Made by a program: the position numbers and the translations under genes. A stretch of 64,000 nt of DNA from Parietaria judaica (lineage: Eukaryota; Streptophyta; Magnoliopsida; Rosales; Urticaceae). Below the pieces are notes generated by a model that ran no database searches, was not told the origin of the DNA, and saw only the letters and a list, made by a program, of their open reading frames with translations. Position 1 is the stretch's first letter, and each line of letters begins with the position of its first letter. The stretch covers positions 22,534,001-22,598,000 of the forward strand of contig OX940869.1 in assembly GCA_954871525.1 (NCBI GenBank), read 5' to 3'. Below, one piece after another: positions 11,913 to 23,202 of the stretch.

Positions 11913-13915
11913 CTAACCGGCAGACCATGTTCTTTTCCTCGTAGGAATACATGGCATAACTGTGAGTTTTGGTGGGCGGATGACACTCAGACCCACACTT
12001 GGCCATTTGTCTGGGCTTGGCATTAGTATAATTAAAGTCGCGTCCTGGTTTACAAATGCCTCAATATTGTACATGTCCACCACGAAGTCATAAATATTCA
12101 ACTCAGACTCCCGTATGGCAAAAATTATATTCGCACATTGAATCCCAGTCAATTGCAACCCTTTGCCCGTGCAAGTATTTTCCACCAAGTTCATGACGAA
12201 TGACTCTGAGTGGCCCTTGTTCACTTAAAACAATAACTGATATGCCCACTTAAAGAAATTCTAGCTTCCTGTTTATTTTATTTTTTCAATATTCTTCAAT
12301 TAATGAACTTAACATACTATAACATGGTGATAATGAACTTATCCCTACCCTTAAGTATGGTAGAATTAAATGACTCACACATGTTTTTAACAAGCATATT
12401 GCATTTATTTTGCGGAAGAAACTGGGACTTATTATGTTCACCCCCTTTTTTGGTCATCAACCAATTGTAAGTCGGCTCATTCATGTTCTTCAACTCAGTC
12501 TTCTTTTTCTTGAAATCCTTTGGAGTTGTTGCTCTTCCTGCACCCCATAACTTCTGCTTTTGTGTAAGCCCTGGGTATACCATTGCAAAGTTTCTATATA
12601 GGTGTCTCATCTAGAGCCATATCTTCGCCCCTCGAAGACAGTGTCCTCTGCATTTCTTAGAGCCTTCTCTTTGTCACTTATGAATGTGAAATTCTTTGAG
12701 TTATCTGCTGCAAGATCCTCCTTCAGCAACATTAATTAAGAACCACGTCCACGAGTCCGTGTTCTCCTTCTCACACACAACATAAGCTATAGGGAACATA
12801 GAGCTATCGACATCCATTCCTATTGCTGCGGGCAACATCCCACGGCTCTTACCCTTCAAGAAACACTAGTCTAAGCTAATGAATTTGCGGCATTGTAGAC
12901 CCTTTGAAAGACTCCCTAATCATTGACCATTTCACCGTCCATAATTTTTGTTGAACCGGGCATTAGTTGCCTCAGTTGTCGGAAATAGTCATCAAGCTTG
13001 GCAAACTGCTCTACTGCATTTCCTTTTAAAATCTCCAAAGTTATCTTCTTCGTTGAATAGAACGTGCTGCGTGAGCAGTGATAATACTTGGTGTTAGCCT
13101 CAAATGATGGAAGTGTTGAAACTGCATTTATGGGTTCATCTTGAACTAGTTGAGAAAGTGATTGGCCAGCCACTCTGCGTTGATGAGCCGCGAGTTAAAC
13201 ACGATTCCAAAATTGTGCTTATTCTTCAATGTATTGACACAAAAAAGTTGAGTTGTCACGCCATTAAACATGGGCATAAATTTTCCATCCACATCCCGGG
13301 GACTTGCACTGCGCATCACATGATTATTCTCTATCCATCAAAAAGATCGGTTGATGTGAATAAAGTGCTCCTTGAGTGTTACCCTCAATTGTTTCATAAA
13401 TGCAAATCCCAAACCCAAGCTGAACTTCAAATCCTCCGGCCTTCCTGGAGTAAAAGTTTGGGTTCTCTTATTCACTCAAGGTTCACCATCTGAATCCTCA
13501 TGCACATTATCAAGGTCTGTATCATCCAATGGAATATCCACGTCTGAATCGCTAACCTGCATCCATTGGCCTTTCATCATGCAAGGCTTATTCTGGTTCA
13601 ACTAGATATTCTTGGGCTTCCTCTTGGGCCTGCTCAAAATTGAAGCAGAGATATAAAAGTGAATAAATTTTTTTAAACGAATAAGTTTGAAACCAATAAG
13701 TTCTTACAAGATATTATTTCTTGGGCCTACTCATGGGAGTCCTCAAAGTTTACTTCCTTGTTGACTCCCCAGCGTTGACTTCATCTTCATCACTCTCACT
13801 ATCAAGATCATTGTTTACAGGATGCCCATGTAGTCTTAGACTATCTAGAAAGTCATGAGGGCCAACTTGTGTGCACATCAAATGAAGAAGAAGTGAGGAT
13901 GGTAGATTGTTCTGA
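11913..13915 (-). pseudogene. Mutator-like (MULE) transposase, decayed
   Basis: Reading from 13915 downward: an acidic leader (DLDSESDEDE near 13800, then DVDIPLDDTDLDN near 13540); a MuDR-type N-terminal motif (DLKFSLGLGFAF near 13430); the stretch EQFAKLDDYFRQLRQLMPGST near 12990; the catalytic core with FLKGKSRGMLPAAIGMD near 12830 and FPIAYVV followed by SWTWFL; a second acidic position in SDKEKALRNAED near 12680; HLYRNFAMVYPG near 12600; and a SWIM-like finger (CTGKGLQLTGIQCANIIFAI near 12150) whose usual His is Asn. The tail ends PPKLTVMPC...RKR. Stops occur throughout, for example after 'ISLD' near 12867 and in the N-terminal region. MULE transposases are DDE enzymes acting on long TIRs, but no TIR was recognised here. 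It is a dead relic. Confidence 0.8.
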
Positions 13916-14260
13916 AAATGAAGAAGAAATAAAACGTAAGTAATTGTCGAGTGCTTTTTTAATAAAACGTAATTTCATTAATAAAATTAAGGGTAAACTG
14001 CGGCTAATGTACCCAATGTTTGATTCGCTGTGGATTATGTACCCAATGTTTATTTTCGACGGCTAATCTACCCAATGTTTGATTCGCTACGGATTATGTA
14101 CCCAATGTTTATTTCCGTTAGATTTTTCATCCATTCCGTTACTTGACCGTTAACCAGTGCCACGTCAGCTCCACCTAAGCAGCCACGTGGCGCTGATTCC
14201 TCCAATCGCGACCTGCCACGTGTCATGTGGCATTGTAAAATTGTAAAAAAAAGTTGTGTT

Positions 14261-14328
14261 GGGTGGGAATTGAACCCATCATGACCTCTATATTATTCAG
14301 CTTACACTCAACCACTTAAACCATTGTC
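14261..14328 (-). other. tRNA-like (A/B box) segment, left foldback arm
   Basis: On the minus strand it carries an A-box-like 'tggtttaagtggttg' and a B-box-like 'gggttcaattcc' about 40 bp later. It is the inverted counterpart of 14719-14788. The pattern resembles the 5' part of tRNA-derived SINEs. No clover-leaf fold was evaluated, so no tRNA gene is claimed. Confidence 0.45.
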
Positions 14329-14718
14329 ATTTAATTGTACACATAAAGATTCATATAAACAACCTGTACATAAGTTGTAACATGTTTAAAATATAAAATG
14401 TAAACCTATTATTTTTACCATATACATATACGAAAGGGCTGCTAATCATGTAAACCTTTATTATTTTATTCCTCTACTTTTTGAGTGCTTAATCATATAA
14501 ACCTCCAAAACAATATATTTCTACCATATATATTCCTCAAAAAGTAGAGGAATAGAATAATAAAGGTTTATATGATTAGCAGCCCTTACGTATATGTATA
14601 TGGTAGAAATAATAGGTTTACGTTTTACATTTTAAACATGTTATATTTTATACATGTTACAACTTATGTACAGGTTGTTTATATAAATATTTATGTGTAC
14701 CATCAAATGATAAGAAGT

Positions 14719-14788
14719 GACAATGGTTCAAGTGGTTGGGTGTAAGCTCAACAAGGTAGAGGTCATGAGTTCGATTCCTACCTAGCCC
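14719..14788 (+). other. tRNA-like (A/B box) segment, right foldback arm
   Basis: It contains A-box-like 'tggttcaagtggttggg' and B-box-like 'gagttcgattcc', spaced as in an internal RNA polymerase III promoter and followed by 'tagccca' and a T-rich run (termination-like). It is the partner of 14261-14328 in the opposite arm. Confidence 0.5.
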
Positions 14789-14946
14789 AATTTTTTTTGC
14801 AATTTTGCAATGTCACATGACACGTGGTAGGTCACGATTGGAGGAATCAGCGCCACGTGGGTGCTTAGGTGGAGCTGACGTGGCACTGGTTAACGGTCAA
14901 GTGACAGAATGGATGAAAAATTTAACAGAAATAAACATTGGGTACA

Positions 14947-15483
14947 TGTTGCGGGCGTTTCAGCCAACAAACAGTCACGAGGATATCTCCTCTAGTTTAA
15001 TGAAAGGAGTTCGGGTTTTCTCTCTTTGTTAGCTAAGCATCAGTAGGAAAAGATGGCAAAAATGGCTAAGAACTTCTGTATTCATGAACTCAGGTTTCAA
15101 TTCTTCTCAATACACTTCTGTCTTCCCTGCTTTCCCGAATTTTCTTTCTCCTATTTATAGGCGAGTTGCCCTAGGTCTAGCTCGGATCCCCTGGTTGATC
15201 CTCATGTGGTCCCCCCTGAAATATTCCGTGGTCCCCCACTGGCATTCCCTGCTGAAAGTCGTGAAAACGCACTCCCACTCGCTGGTCAACCTCTCTGAAG
15301 ACCCTCCTCGCTGGTCAACTTTCTCGAGCATATTCCTCGCTCAGCCTCGTCTATCCCTTCCGAACGACCATGCTGTCGCGGGTCTTCCTCGTCGGAGCCT
15401 CTCCGCGTTCCAATCCGGCGTCAATTCATCCCCCAGGAGACGTGTAGTGTTTAGGAAGTATCCGGCAAGATCCGACCTCAACA
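14947..15483 (-). mobile_element. Solo LTR (537 bp) inside the foldback element
   Basis: Plus-strand ends are TGTTGCGGGC and GACCTCAACA, flanked by a perfect 5-bp target duplication GTACA (14942-14946 and 15484-15488). A minus-strand TATA box (TATAAATA, 15152-15159) indicates transcription from right to left. The foldback arm continues uninterrupted when the LTR and one GTACA are removed, so the foldback was already present when the LTR element arrived. Only one LTR remains, as expected from LTR-LTR recombination. Confidence 0.88.
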
Positions 15484-15595
15484 GTACATAATCCGCAGCG
15501 AATCAAACATTGGGTACATTAGCCGTCGAAAATAAACATCGAGTACATAATCCGCAGCGAATCAAACATTGGGTACATTAGCCGCAATTTACCCT

Positions 15596-16010
15596 AAATT
15601 AATTATATTTATTAGTTGTAATTAATAAGGTTAATTATGTTAATCGGCGTTTAATAGGCTAATGATGACACACGTCCACCTGGAAAGTGGGACCCAGTGT
15701 TACGCCACTCACGCCCTCCGTCAAGTCCGTGGCAACGTTAGTTATTAATTGGATGGAATTTTGTTCCAAGTATGCATAAAAAACATTAGTTACTATTGCC
15801 GATATTAGTTTGCATTGACTACTTGTACCAGAAATACGCCCTAATATAATATATATGCCGCCAATATTTTTATATCTTAAAAAAAATGTTGACTCGACTC
15901 GAATTTCCAGCAACTACAACTAACTACTCAGGCGGATTTTCCAATGCTGATCTTCTCTTGTACCACTCCATCATGAAAACCACCATTTTCTCCATCTCCA
16001 CTCATTAGCC
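15596..16010. other. Upstream region of the PPR gene
   Basis: AT-rich to about 15950, then a pyrimidine-rich leader immediately before the ATG. No clear TATA box or known regulatory motif stands out. The foldback transposon ends only 415 bp upstream of the start codon. Confidence 0.4.
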
Positions 16011-18086
16011 ATGGAAGTCCCTCTCTCTCGCTACCAGAGCTTGGCCTTCACGCTCTCTCTCCCCGATCCTACCTCCCTCCTCAACTACCCCTCGTTTTTC
16101 TCGCCGAGGAAATGCCCGATCCCGTTTTCCCGAATCCGGTGTTTCTCGTCGCTGGAGCAGGTTCTGAAGCCTCGTCCGTCGATGAAGCGCTTCGAGGTCG
16201 ACGAGGCGAAGGAGATGGCCATGAAGGGAGAGATCAAGGTGAAGAAGAGACCGGTCGGTGGAATCTGCGATCAGATCGAGAAGTTGGTTCTGTACAGGAG
16301 GTACAGAGACGCGCTCGAGCTGTTCGAGATATTGGAGACCGAGGAATGCTCTGACATTGAAGATTCCACTTTGGATGCGTTGGTGAGCGCTTGCATTGGC
16401 TTGCAGTCCATCAGAGGCGTGAAGCGAGTGTTTGCGTTCATCTCCAGGAGTGGGTTCGAGCTGGATCTGTATATGAGGAACAGGGTTCTTCTCATGCACA
16501 TCAGATGTGGCATGGTGATCGACGCAAGGAAGCTGTTCGAAGAAATGCCTGACAAAAACTTGGTCTCGTGGAACATGATCATCGCGTGGCTGGTGGATTC
16601 CGGGGAGTTCGCGGAGGCGTTTCGGCTTTTCTTGCTGATGTGGGGGGAGTTTTCCGACGTCGGGTCGCGCACGTTCGTCGCAGTTATCCAAGCTTTGGCC
16701 GGGCTGGGGATCGCCTTCGCCGGGAGGCAGATCCATTCGTGTGCGTTGAAAATGGGCATCGACCAGGATGCTTTCGTATCTTGCGCGCTGATCGACATGT
16801 ACAGTAAATGCGGGAGCATCGACGATGCCCAATTCGTGTTCGATGAGTTGCCGGAGAAGACGACGGTCGCGTGGAACAGCATAATCGCTGGTTACGCTCT
16901 TCACGGCTACAGCGAGGAAGCTCTCAGCTTGTACTACGAAATGCGCGATTCTGGCGTCCAGATTGACCATTTCACGTTCTCGATCATCATAAGAATCTGC
17001 GCGAGGCTAGCCTCGCTAGAGCACGCCAAGCAAGCTCATGCAGGTTTGATTCGCCACGGTTACGGGCTAGACATTGTAGCCAACACTGCGCTGGTGGACC
17101 TCTACAGCAAATGGGGGAGAGTAGAAGAAGCACGCCATGTGTTTGACAAAATGCCTTTGAAGAACGTGATATCTTGGAACGCCCTGATCGCTGGCTATGG
17201 TAATCACGGTAAGGGCAAAGAGGCCGTCTTGATGTTCGAGAAGATGCTGAAAGAAGGCATGACTCCCAACCACGTGACGTTCCTCGTCGTGTTGTCCGCT
17301 TGCAGCTACTCAGGCTTGTCCGAGCGCGGATGGGAAATCTTCGAATCAATGGGCATCGATCACAAGATCAAGCCGCGCGCTATGCATTATGCGTGCATGA
17401 TTGAGCTATTAGGGAAAAAAGGGCTTTTGCGCGAGGCTTTCGAGTTCATAACCGAAGCGCCCTTTAAGCCGACTTTGAACATGTGGGCGGCATTGCTGAC
17501 TGCGTGTCGGATCCACGGGGATCTCGAGCTCGGAAAACTCGCTGCCGAGAAGCTCTACGGAATGGAGCCAGAAAAGCTAAGCAATTACATAGTGCTCTTG
17601 AACATCTACAACAGCTCCGGCGATCGGAACGGAGCCGCCGCCGTGGTTCAGACTCTGAAGCGAAAGGGTTTGAGAATCCTCTCGGCGTGCAGCTGGATCG
17701 AAGTGAAGAAAAGACCTTACATCTTCCACTGCGGCAACAAATCCGACATCGCAACGGAAGAGATACGCCGGAAAGTTGACGAAATGATGGCGGAGATCCA
17801 GAAGCACGGTTATGTACCGCACCGGAGCACTCTGCTCCCCGACGTCGACGAGCGTGACGACAGCACGCCGCTTTACCACAGCGAGAAGATGGCGATCGCA
17901 TACGGGCTGATAAGCACGTCAACGGGGACGCCGCTGCAAGTGGTGCAGAGCCACCGCGTGTGCGGCGACTGCCATTCAGCAATAAAGCTGATGGGTTTGG
18001 TGAGCGAGAGAGAGATTGTGTTGAAGGATGGAAGTCGATTCCACCATTTCAAATATGGGAATTGTTCTTGTGGAGACTATTGGTGA
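16011..18086 (+). CDS. Pentatricopeptide repeat protein, PLS-DYW class (At5g50390-like)
   Basis: Intact, intronless, 691 residues. PLS-class PPR proteins bind organellar RNA sequence-specifically; the DYW domain is a cytidine deaminase for C-to-U editing. The N-terminus (MEVPLSRYQSLAFTLSLP, Ser/Pro-rich to about residue 55) fits an organelle transit peptide. PPR repeats run from about residue 85 to 540, with phrases such as IDMYSKCGSIDDAQFVFDEL and VSWNALIAGYGNHG. An E/E+ region follows, then the DYW domain (about 600-691). It shows the deaminase HxE (H623-E625 in YHSEKMAIAYG), CxxC (C651, C654), the second zinc motif HH...CxC (H678-H679, C685, C687) and a C-terminal DYW tripeptide. The start MEVPLSRYQS and overall order match, from memory, Arabidopsis At5g50390 (EMB3141, predicted chloroplastic). 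The editing target cannot be read from the sequence. No frameshift or missing key residue was seen. Confidence 0.96.
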   Translation: MEVPLSRYQSLAFTLSLPDPTSLLNYPSFFSPRKCPIPFSRIRCFSSLEQVLKPRPSMKRFEVDEAKEMAMKGEIKVKKRPVGGICDQIEKLVLYRRYRDALELFEILETEECSDIEDSTLDALVSACIGLQSIRGVKRVFAFISRSGFELDLYMRNRVLLMHIRCGMVIDARKLFEEMPDKNLVSWNMIIAWLVDSGEFAEAFRLFLLMWGEFSDVGSRTFVAVIQALAGLGIAFAGRQIHSCALKMGIDQDAFVSCALIDMYSKCGSIDDAQFVFDELPEKTTVAWNSIIAGYALHGYSEEALSLYYEMRDSGVQIDHFTFSIIIRICARLASLEHAKQAHAGLIRHGYGLDIVANTALVDLYSKWGRVEEARHVFDKMPLKNVISWNALIAGYGNHGKGKEAVLMFEKMLKEGMTPNHVTFLVVLSACSYSGLSERGWEIFESMGIDHKIKPRAMHYACMIELLGKKGLLREAFEFITEAPFKPTLNMWAALLTACRIHGDLELGKLAAEKLYGMEPEKLSNYIVLLNIYNSSGDRNGAAAVVQTLKRKGLRILSACSWIEVKKRPYIFHCGNKSDIATEEIRRKVDEMMAEIQKHGYVPHRSTLLPDVDERDDSTPLYHSEKMAIAYGLISTSTGTPLQVVQSHRVCGDCHSAIKLMGLVSEREIVLKDGSRFHHFKYGNCSCGDYW

Positions 18087-19188
18087 TTTGAGGACTCTTT
18101 TTTCTTTCTTTTTTAGTATATATGTATTGATACCAATAGATCGTCGTTCAGTAGCACTAGCATAGCAGATTGTTCATACGTTGGGAAATTCATTGACCAA
18201 ATTTTATGGTTTCAAATTTTATGGTTGAAAATTAATGACTAAGCAACTCTTTGGGTAGGCCGGTCACGAGTGGCAGGCGACCAAAATTTTGGGGCCCTTA
18301 ACTAAATAGGTTGATTGAGTTTTTGTGTGAATTTTGAATATTTTATAAGCTTGTAGCATAAGTTTTTCAAACTCATTATTTAGTCTTTAATTTCTTTAAA
18401 GCAATTAAAAAATCAAATTATTTTTCAAAATTGGATAACTATTCAAACTAAAAGAGAAGATATATATATATATATTCATATCAAATAGTGAACAAATATT
18501 AATTAAAAAACTAGAAGTATCAAGCTACAACAAATGTAAAATTAGTTCGTCACCATCATTAATCCATTACATAAGACCACAAAAAAGTAAAAATAAATAA
18601 CTCTAAACCCAAAATTTATTAATTGTTAGGTTTTTTTTGGATTATTCTCAAATCCGAGGCAGAAATCTCGGATATACTTGAATGGTTAATCTAGATTAAA
18701 CAATGAAATCAAAATAATTTGGTTTCGATACATTACCAAACTTTTGGTACTTTTATCGAGTGTTTTTTTCTAACCGATTCTTCTCAGATTGCGTGCGGCT
18801 TGGGCAACGTTTCGGCTTGGGATCAAAGCTCCAAAAATTTCGAGCCTCTATCTCGTCCACACAACGCTAAAGGAACTCTACTATGTGCAGATCGAAAACC
18901 ACCTTGTCAGACTGCTAGGCCCTTCACGGTGATTGGATGGTGACACGATCTTAGCATTGGGGAAGATACGAATTTGCAAGCTCGGGTTTAGGGGACAGCT
19001 CAAATTCTCTCTCTACGATTTGGGTTAGTGATTGTCAATTATGTATCCTAAGCTTTGTATGATAGACCCAACCTAGAATAACCTACTGGTCTTTGGTCTA
19101 TTTAAATGAGCCAAGCCCATCAGGTCATTACTGATAGTTAATCTAAAAAATTATTAACTAATCATAATTATTTTATCAGGTTTGAGTG
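18087..19188. other. Downstream and intergenic DNA, host of the outer LTR insertion
   Basis: AT-rich, with a GC-richer patch at 18780-19040. After removal of the element at 19194-40680 it continues at 40686. The patch on the minus strand looks like non-coding repeat DNA, and 'tgttaggtttttttt' at 18624 could be an LTR border, but no partner or target duplication was found. No gene is supported. Confidence 0.4.
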
Positions 19189-19462
19189 GGTTCTGTTGGA
19201 CATGTGTCCCTAAACAAGCTGTTTTTATTCATTTGTAAAAGATTATGACAAGTCGTTGAATAAAAGATGGTGTTTATTATGTTAATGTTATTATAGTTTC
19301 TGGTAGAGTAAAATAGAATGTTTGTTCCTTAGTTCATAAATGAAGCAATTATGTTATTATTATCACAATAGAGTCAATGTGAGGAAGAATTAATAATCAT
19401 AATAAATGAACTTAAAATATCCGCGACCTGATTAACTAGGTGAGAGCCCATTAATCGTATAA

Positions 19463-20400
19463 CACTAGTACAAATTGTTTATCCTACCACGGTGTTTCAA
19501 CCACGGATTTTTTTTTTTCCATGGTCGAAATCCAAGTTTCTACCATAGAATTTTTTTTACATGGTTGAAAATCGAGTCACGCCGCGGCACGCCATCGCAC
19601 GCCACGGCATGCTCTCAAATTTACTACAGACATATTTTCCGTTGTTGAAAATGTGTCGTTGTGATGTTTATAAGCCGCGGCAGATAAATGATGCCGCGGC
19701 ACGGGTGGTACACGACGACACTTTTTAAACCGTTGTTCATACCACGAAGTGTACGCCACGGCGTATATTGAAAGACGCCACGGCACGTCGTTTTTAGAGA
19801 TAAGCCACGGCATTCTCCACGACACGCTGTGGCATGGGTGGTACACGATGACAGGTTGAAAACCGTTGTTCATAACCCGCAGTAAAAATCCTAGTAGGCC
19901 GCGGCGTGTCTTGAAATACGCCACGGCATTGCGTTTTAAGTGACACGCCACGGCATCATTTATAACAAGCCGCGGCACGGGTGGTACACGACGACACTTT
20001 TTAAACCGTTCTTCATACCACGAAGTGTACGCCACGGCGTGTATTGAAAGACGCCACGGCACATCGTTTTTAGAGATAAGCCACGGCATTCTCCACGACA
20101 CACCGTGGCATGTGTGGTACACGACGACAGCTTGTAACCGTTGTTCATAACCCGCAGTAAAAATCCTTGTAGGCCGCGGCGTGTCTTGAAATACGCCACG
20201 GCATTGCGTTTTAAGTGACACGCCACAACATTATTTATAACAAGCCACGGCGTGTCTCGTATACAAACCGTTGTTCATAACCCGCAGTAAAAATCCTAGT
20301 AGGCCACGGCGTGTCTTGAAATACGCCACGGCATTGCATTTTTAGTGACACGCCACGGCATCATTTATAACAAGCCGCGGCGTGTCTCGTATACTTAACC
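19463..20400. repeat. CACTA left subterminal motif array
   Basis: About two dozen copies of GCCGCGGC or its one-base variants GCCACGGC and GCCGTGGC occur between 19574 and 20390, spaced mostly 20-50 bp. A larger unit of about 275 bp is repeated: 'accacgaagtgtacgccacg' begins near 19741 and near 20018, and 'cataacccgcagtaaaaatc' recurs near 19871, 20146 and 20276. Long antisense frames across it are repeat artefacts. Confidence 0.85.
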
Positions 20401-20777
20401 CTAACTTTCTCAGTCTCTCATTGCGCCGTCGAAGCCCAATACCTCGCCTCTCAACCCTAGCCTTCGACCTCGCACTCGACTCCTACCCCTTCGCCGTCGC
20501 TCCCGCCCTCGCCGTCGCCTCTTTACCTAGCCCATCGCCGTCGCTCTCTTTCTCGCCGTCGATTCGCCGCGACACGCTTCTCGCCGTCATCGACCGTCGC
20601 CGTCAAGTCATCCGCCGTCGGTTTTGAAATTAGTTTTGAAATTGCGTATTGAAATTCGGTTTTGAAATTAGTTTTGTAATAATTAGGTGTTAGGGAATTG
20701 AGATTAGTTATATTGATTAGTTTTTTTGCTTGAAATTAATAATTTAATATGTGACGATATCTTTTTTATAGATTTCA

Positions 20778-22326
20778 ATGGCACCCCAAAGAAAACGAGC
20801 ACATGGATATTTAGTGGTTCGATCCGGATCTGGGAGCCGAGCCCAGGTAGAGGTCCCGGAGGATCTACCAGTTGATCTACCACCTCCCGTTGAAATACCG
20901 AACTTCAACACCGAAGCGGCGAATAAACGATTTCTACAAATTATCACGCGGAAAATATGCCCAGAGCGGGGATTTGCCAAATTCCCAATTTCAGATATGG
21001 GTGAACTCGGCGAAGCTCTCAATGAGAGCATCATACAACGCGGTTGGCAGAATTTCGTACTCCAACCAAAGATCAAGGCGAGGAGTGTGTTGGTGCACGA
21101 ATTCTATGCAGCTCTTCCCGATGAGTCAGCAATCGGGTATGTCAGTGTTCGGGGTACTCGATTTGAGATCAATCCTCGAATCATTAATGAGTACCTCGGA
21201 ACCCGAAATTTTACGGACGAGGAAAACGAGCACAACCACTTACACGGCCAAGAGTTAAATCAACCGTTCTACGACGCCATAGCGGCGACAATTGCTACGC
21301 CCGGAGCTCAATGGCACGAGAAAGGCGGAGAGGCACGGCTGGTTAAAAGTCAGTTGAATAGGAAAGCCAAAGTGTGGATGTACTTCTTTGGGAGCAACCT
21401 ATACCCGCATTTGCACTTCACGGAGCTGCAGTTCGACTTTCTCAAGTTGATCTACGCAGGAGTTACGGGATTGAATATCGACGTCGGTCGTTTCATATTC
21501 TCCTACATGCGTGGCATGGCGTACGAGTAGTCGAAGAGCTCATTGGGCTTCCCGTTCCTTATCACAGCTCTCTGCATAAACGCCGGGGTAAGTATAGCTT
21601 CATTTGTGTATAAGTTTAGTTGTGAAATTCAGTTGTATCAATATTGATTTAATCTGTCTTTGAAACTATCGTTTAGATAAAGGAGAATGAACTCGACATT
21701 AAGGTGCCGAAGGAAAAGAAGATGGACGCGGCCTGGATCCAGAGTTTGAAAGAACCCGAAGATGAGGAGCCAGCGATCGTACCTGAAAATCCGGTAAAAT
21801 TATAGCTTCATTTGCTTAATTATTTATAATTGATTTTATATTAATCTAATCTTTCTTGAATTTCATGGTTCAGGCCGTTGAGATACCGCCTGCTGCCACC
21901 CCCCAATGCTTGAGCTTAACTACGATGCTCCGCCGATGAGAGCCTTCGTGGCTCACGGTGTTCGTAGTCTTCTGGAGTTCACTGCATATTGTAGGTCCTT
22001 CTGGCCGGGTATCTACCCAGGTTAGAATCCTATCCCTAATCAATAAATGTAATCTGTAAAATTTACCCAGGATTCCAGGCGCCAAATCAATTTCCACCAA
22101 TGTCGTGGCCAGCAGCATATCCTGATCAGTATACGGCGCCGGCTTCCCCGAGAACCCCGCCAACCCCGAGATCCCCGAGAACCCCACCAACCCCGAGAAC
22201 GCCGAGATCCCCTCCAACCCCTCCAACCCCGAGATCCCCGAGAACCCCGCCAACCCCGCCAACCCTGAGATCCCCGACGAAATCAACAACGAAGGCGAGA
22301 ACAACGAGCACCCGGTCGAAGATTAG
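20778..22326 (+). pseudogene. PF20167-like 'putative plant transposon protein' gene, broken
   Basis: Starts at ATG 20778 (MAPQRKRAHGYLVV). Exon 1 (20778-21587) encodes RGWQNFVLQPKIKARSVL, FYAALPD, VRGTRFEINPRIINEYLG, AKVWMYFFGSNLYPH and IDVGRFIFSYM, then LGFPFLITALCINAG. This order matches the domain named 'putative plant transposon protein' (PF20167). An in-frame TAG at 21528-21530 interrupts it. Exons 2 (21677-21793) and 3 (21874-22020) follow with good splice sites. Exon 3 needs a one-base frame change near 21900 to read LELNYDAPPMRAFVAHG. Exon 4 (from 22071) is a Pro-rich repeat open in two frames (PRTPPTPRSP, or NPEIPENP ending GENNEHPVED then stop at 22324-22326). Function is unknown. 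It is carried within the CACTA, between the left array and an internal motif cluster. Confidence 0.7.
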
Positions 22327-23202
22327 TATTTGTATATGGTTATTTTGTTTATCATGTTTATTTTGTTTGAACAATTACTTACTATGTTTATTTTGTTTGA
22401 ACAATTATTTAGTTAATATTACTATGTTTGTTTACTTTGAAAAATTATTTAGTTACTTTGAAAATTGCATTATTTTGAAAATAAAATTATCAATATTTTC
22501 ATAGTTTATTGTACTTCATTTTGTAAAATTAATAAGATAATTTAATTGTGTAAAATTGTGTTACAATTAATAAGATAATTAATAAATAAATTGTGTAAAA
22601 TTACTTATCATGCCGCGGCCTTTAAATGAACCCGCCGTGGCCTGATTCAAATTTACCAATATACCCTCTGAATTATGCAACTCGCCGCGACATCATTAAA
22701 GAAGGCCTCGGCGAGTTGCATAATTAAGAGGGTATATTAATAAACATAAAAGATAAGTCGCGGCATTATGTTACCCATGCCTTGGCATTGGCCGATGAAG
22801 CCTTGGCTTGGGGATACCGTGCCGTGGCATGTATGCTGTTTCAAAATTATACAGAGAGCATGGATTCTGTAAGTCGTTATATGCCGCGGAGTTACCATCT
22901 ATATGCCGCGGCGTTACTTTAAAGGCCGAGGCATAGCTGTCAACATGCCGTAGCGTGACTTCGACTACGGTTATTACCGTGGTTCAATGAATCATGCCAC
23001 GACATGGTGAACATCGTGCCGCGGCCAGTTTCATACTTCATTCATTTGGAAAATTATAAAAAAAAAATACTTTTATAGTGATAATATCACTCACAACAAT
23101 TCAATATTATATTTAATACTTAAGAACTACAATAATTAAAATATATAGAATTATGTAAAATATATAGAATTATGTAAAATATATAGAATACAAATATATA
23201 AG

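Larger units (their letters stand above)
13990..15595. mobile_element. Long inverted-repeat (foldback) transposon
   Basis: The left arm (13990-14494) and right arm (14535-15595, less a 542-bp nested LTR insertion) are inverted copies around a ~40-bp loop. The outermost bases read AGGGTAAACTGCGG on the left and AGGGTAAATTGCGG on the right in reverse complement. Within the left arm a ~68-bp unit ('ctaatgtacccaatgttt...') is duplicated in tandem. A 6-bp direct repeat AAATTA flanks the ends (13984-13989; 15596-15601). It has no coding capacity. The arms also contain 'gccacgtcagctccaccta' and a tRNA-like segment. Class is uncertain: it may be a MULE-derived MITE or a foldback element. Confidence 0.8.

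Noticed and set aside
16005..16970. Minus-strand 321-codon frame under the PPR gene
   Set aside because: Antisense shadow of a GC-biased coding region; no recognisable domain.
19577..20221. Minus-strand 214-codon frame in the CACTA left array
   Set aside because: Created by tandem repeats; codons simply mirror the GCCACGGC motif array.
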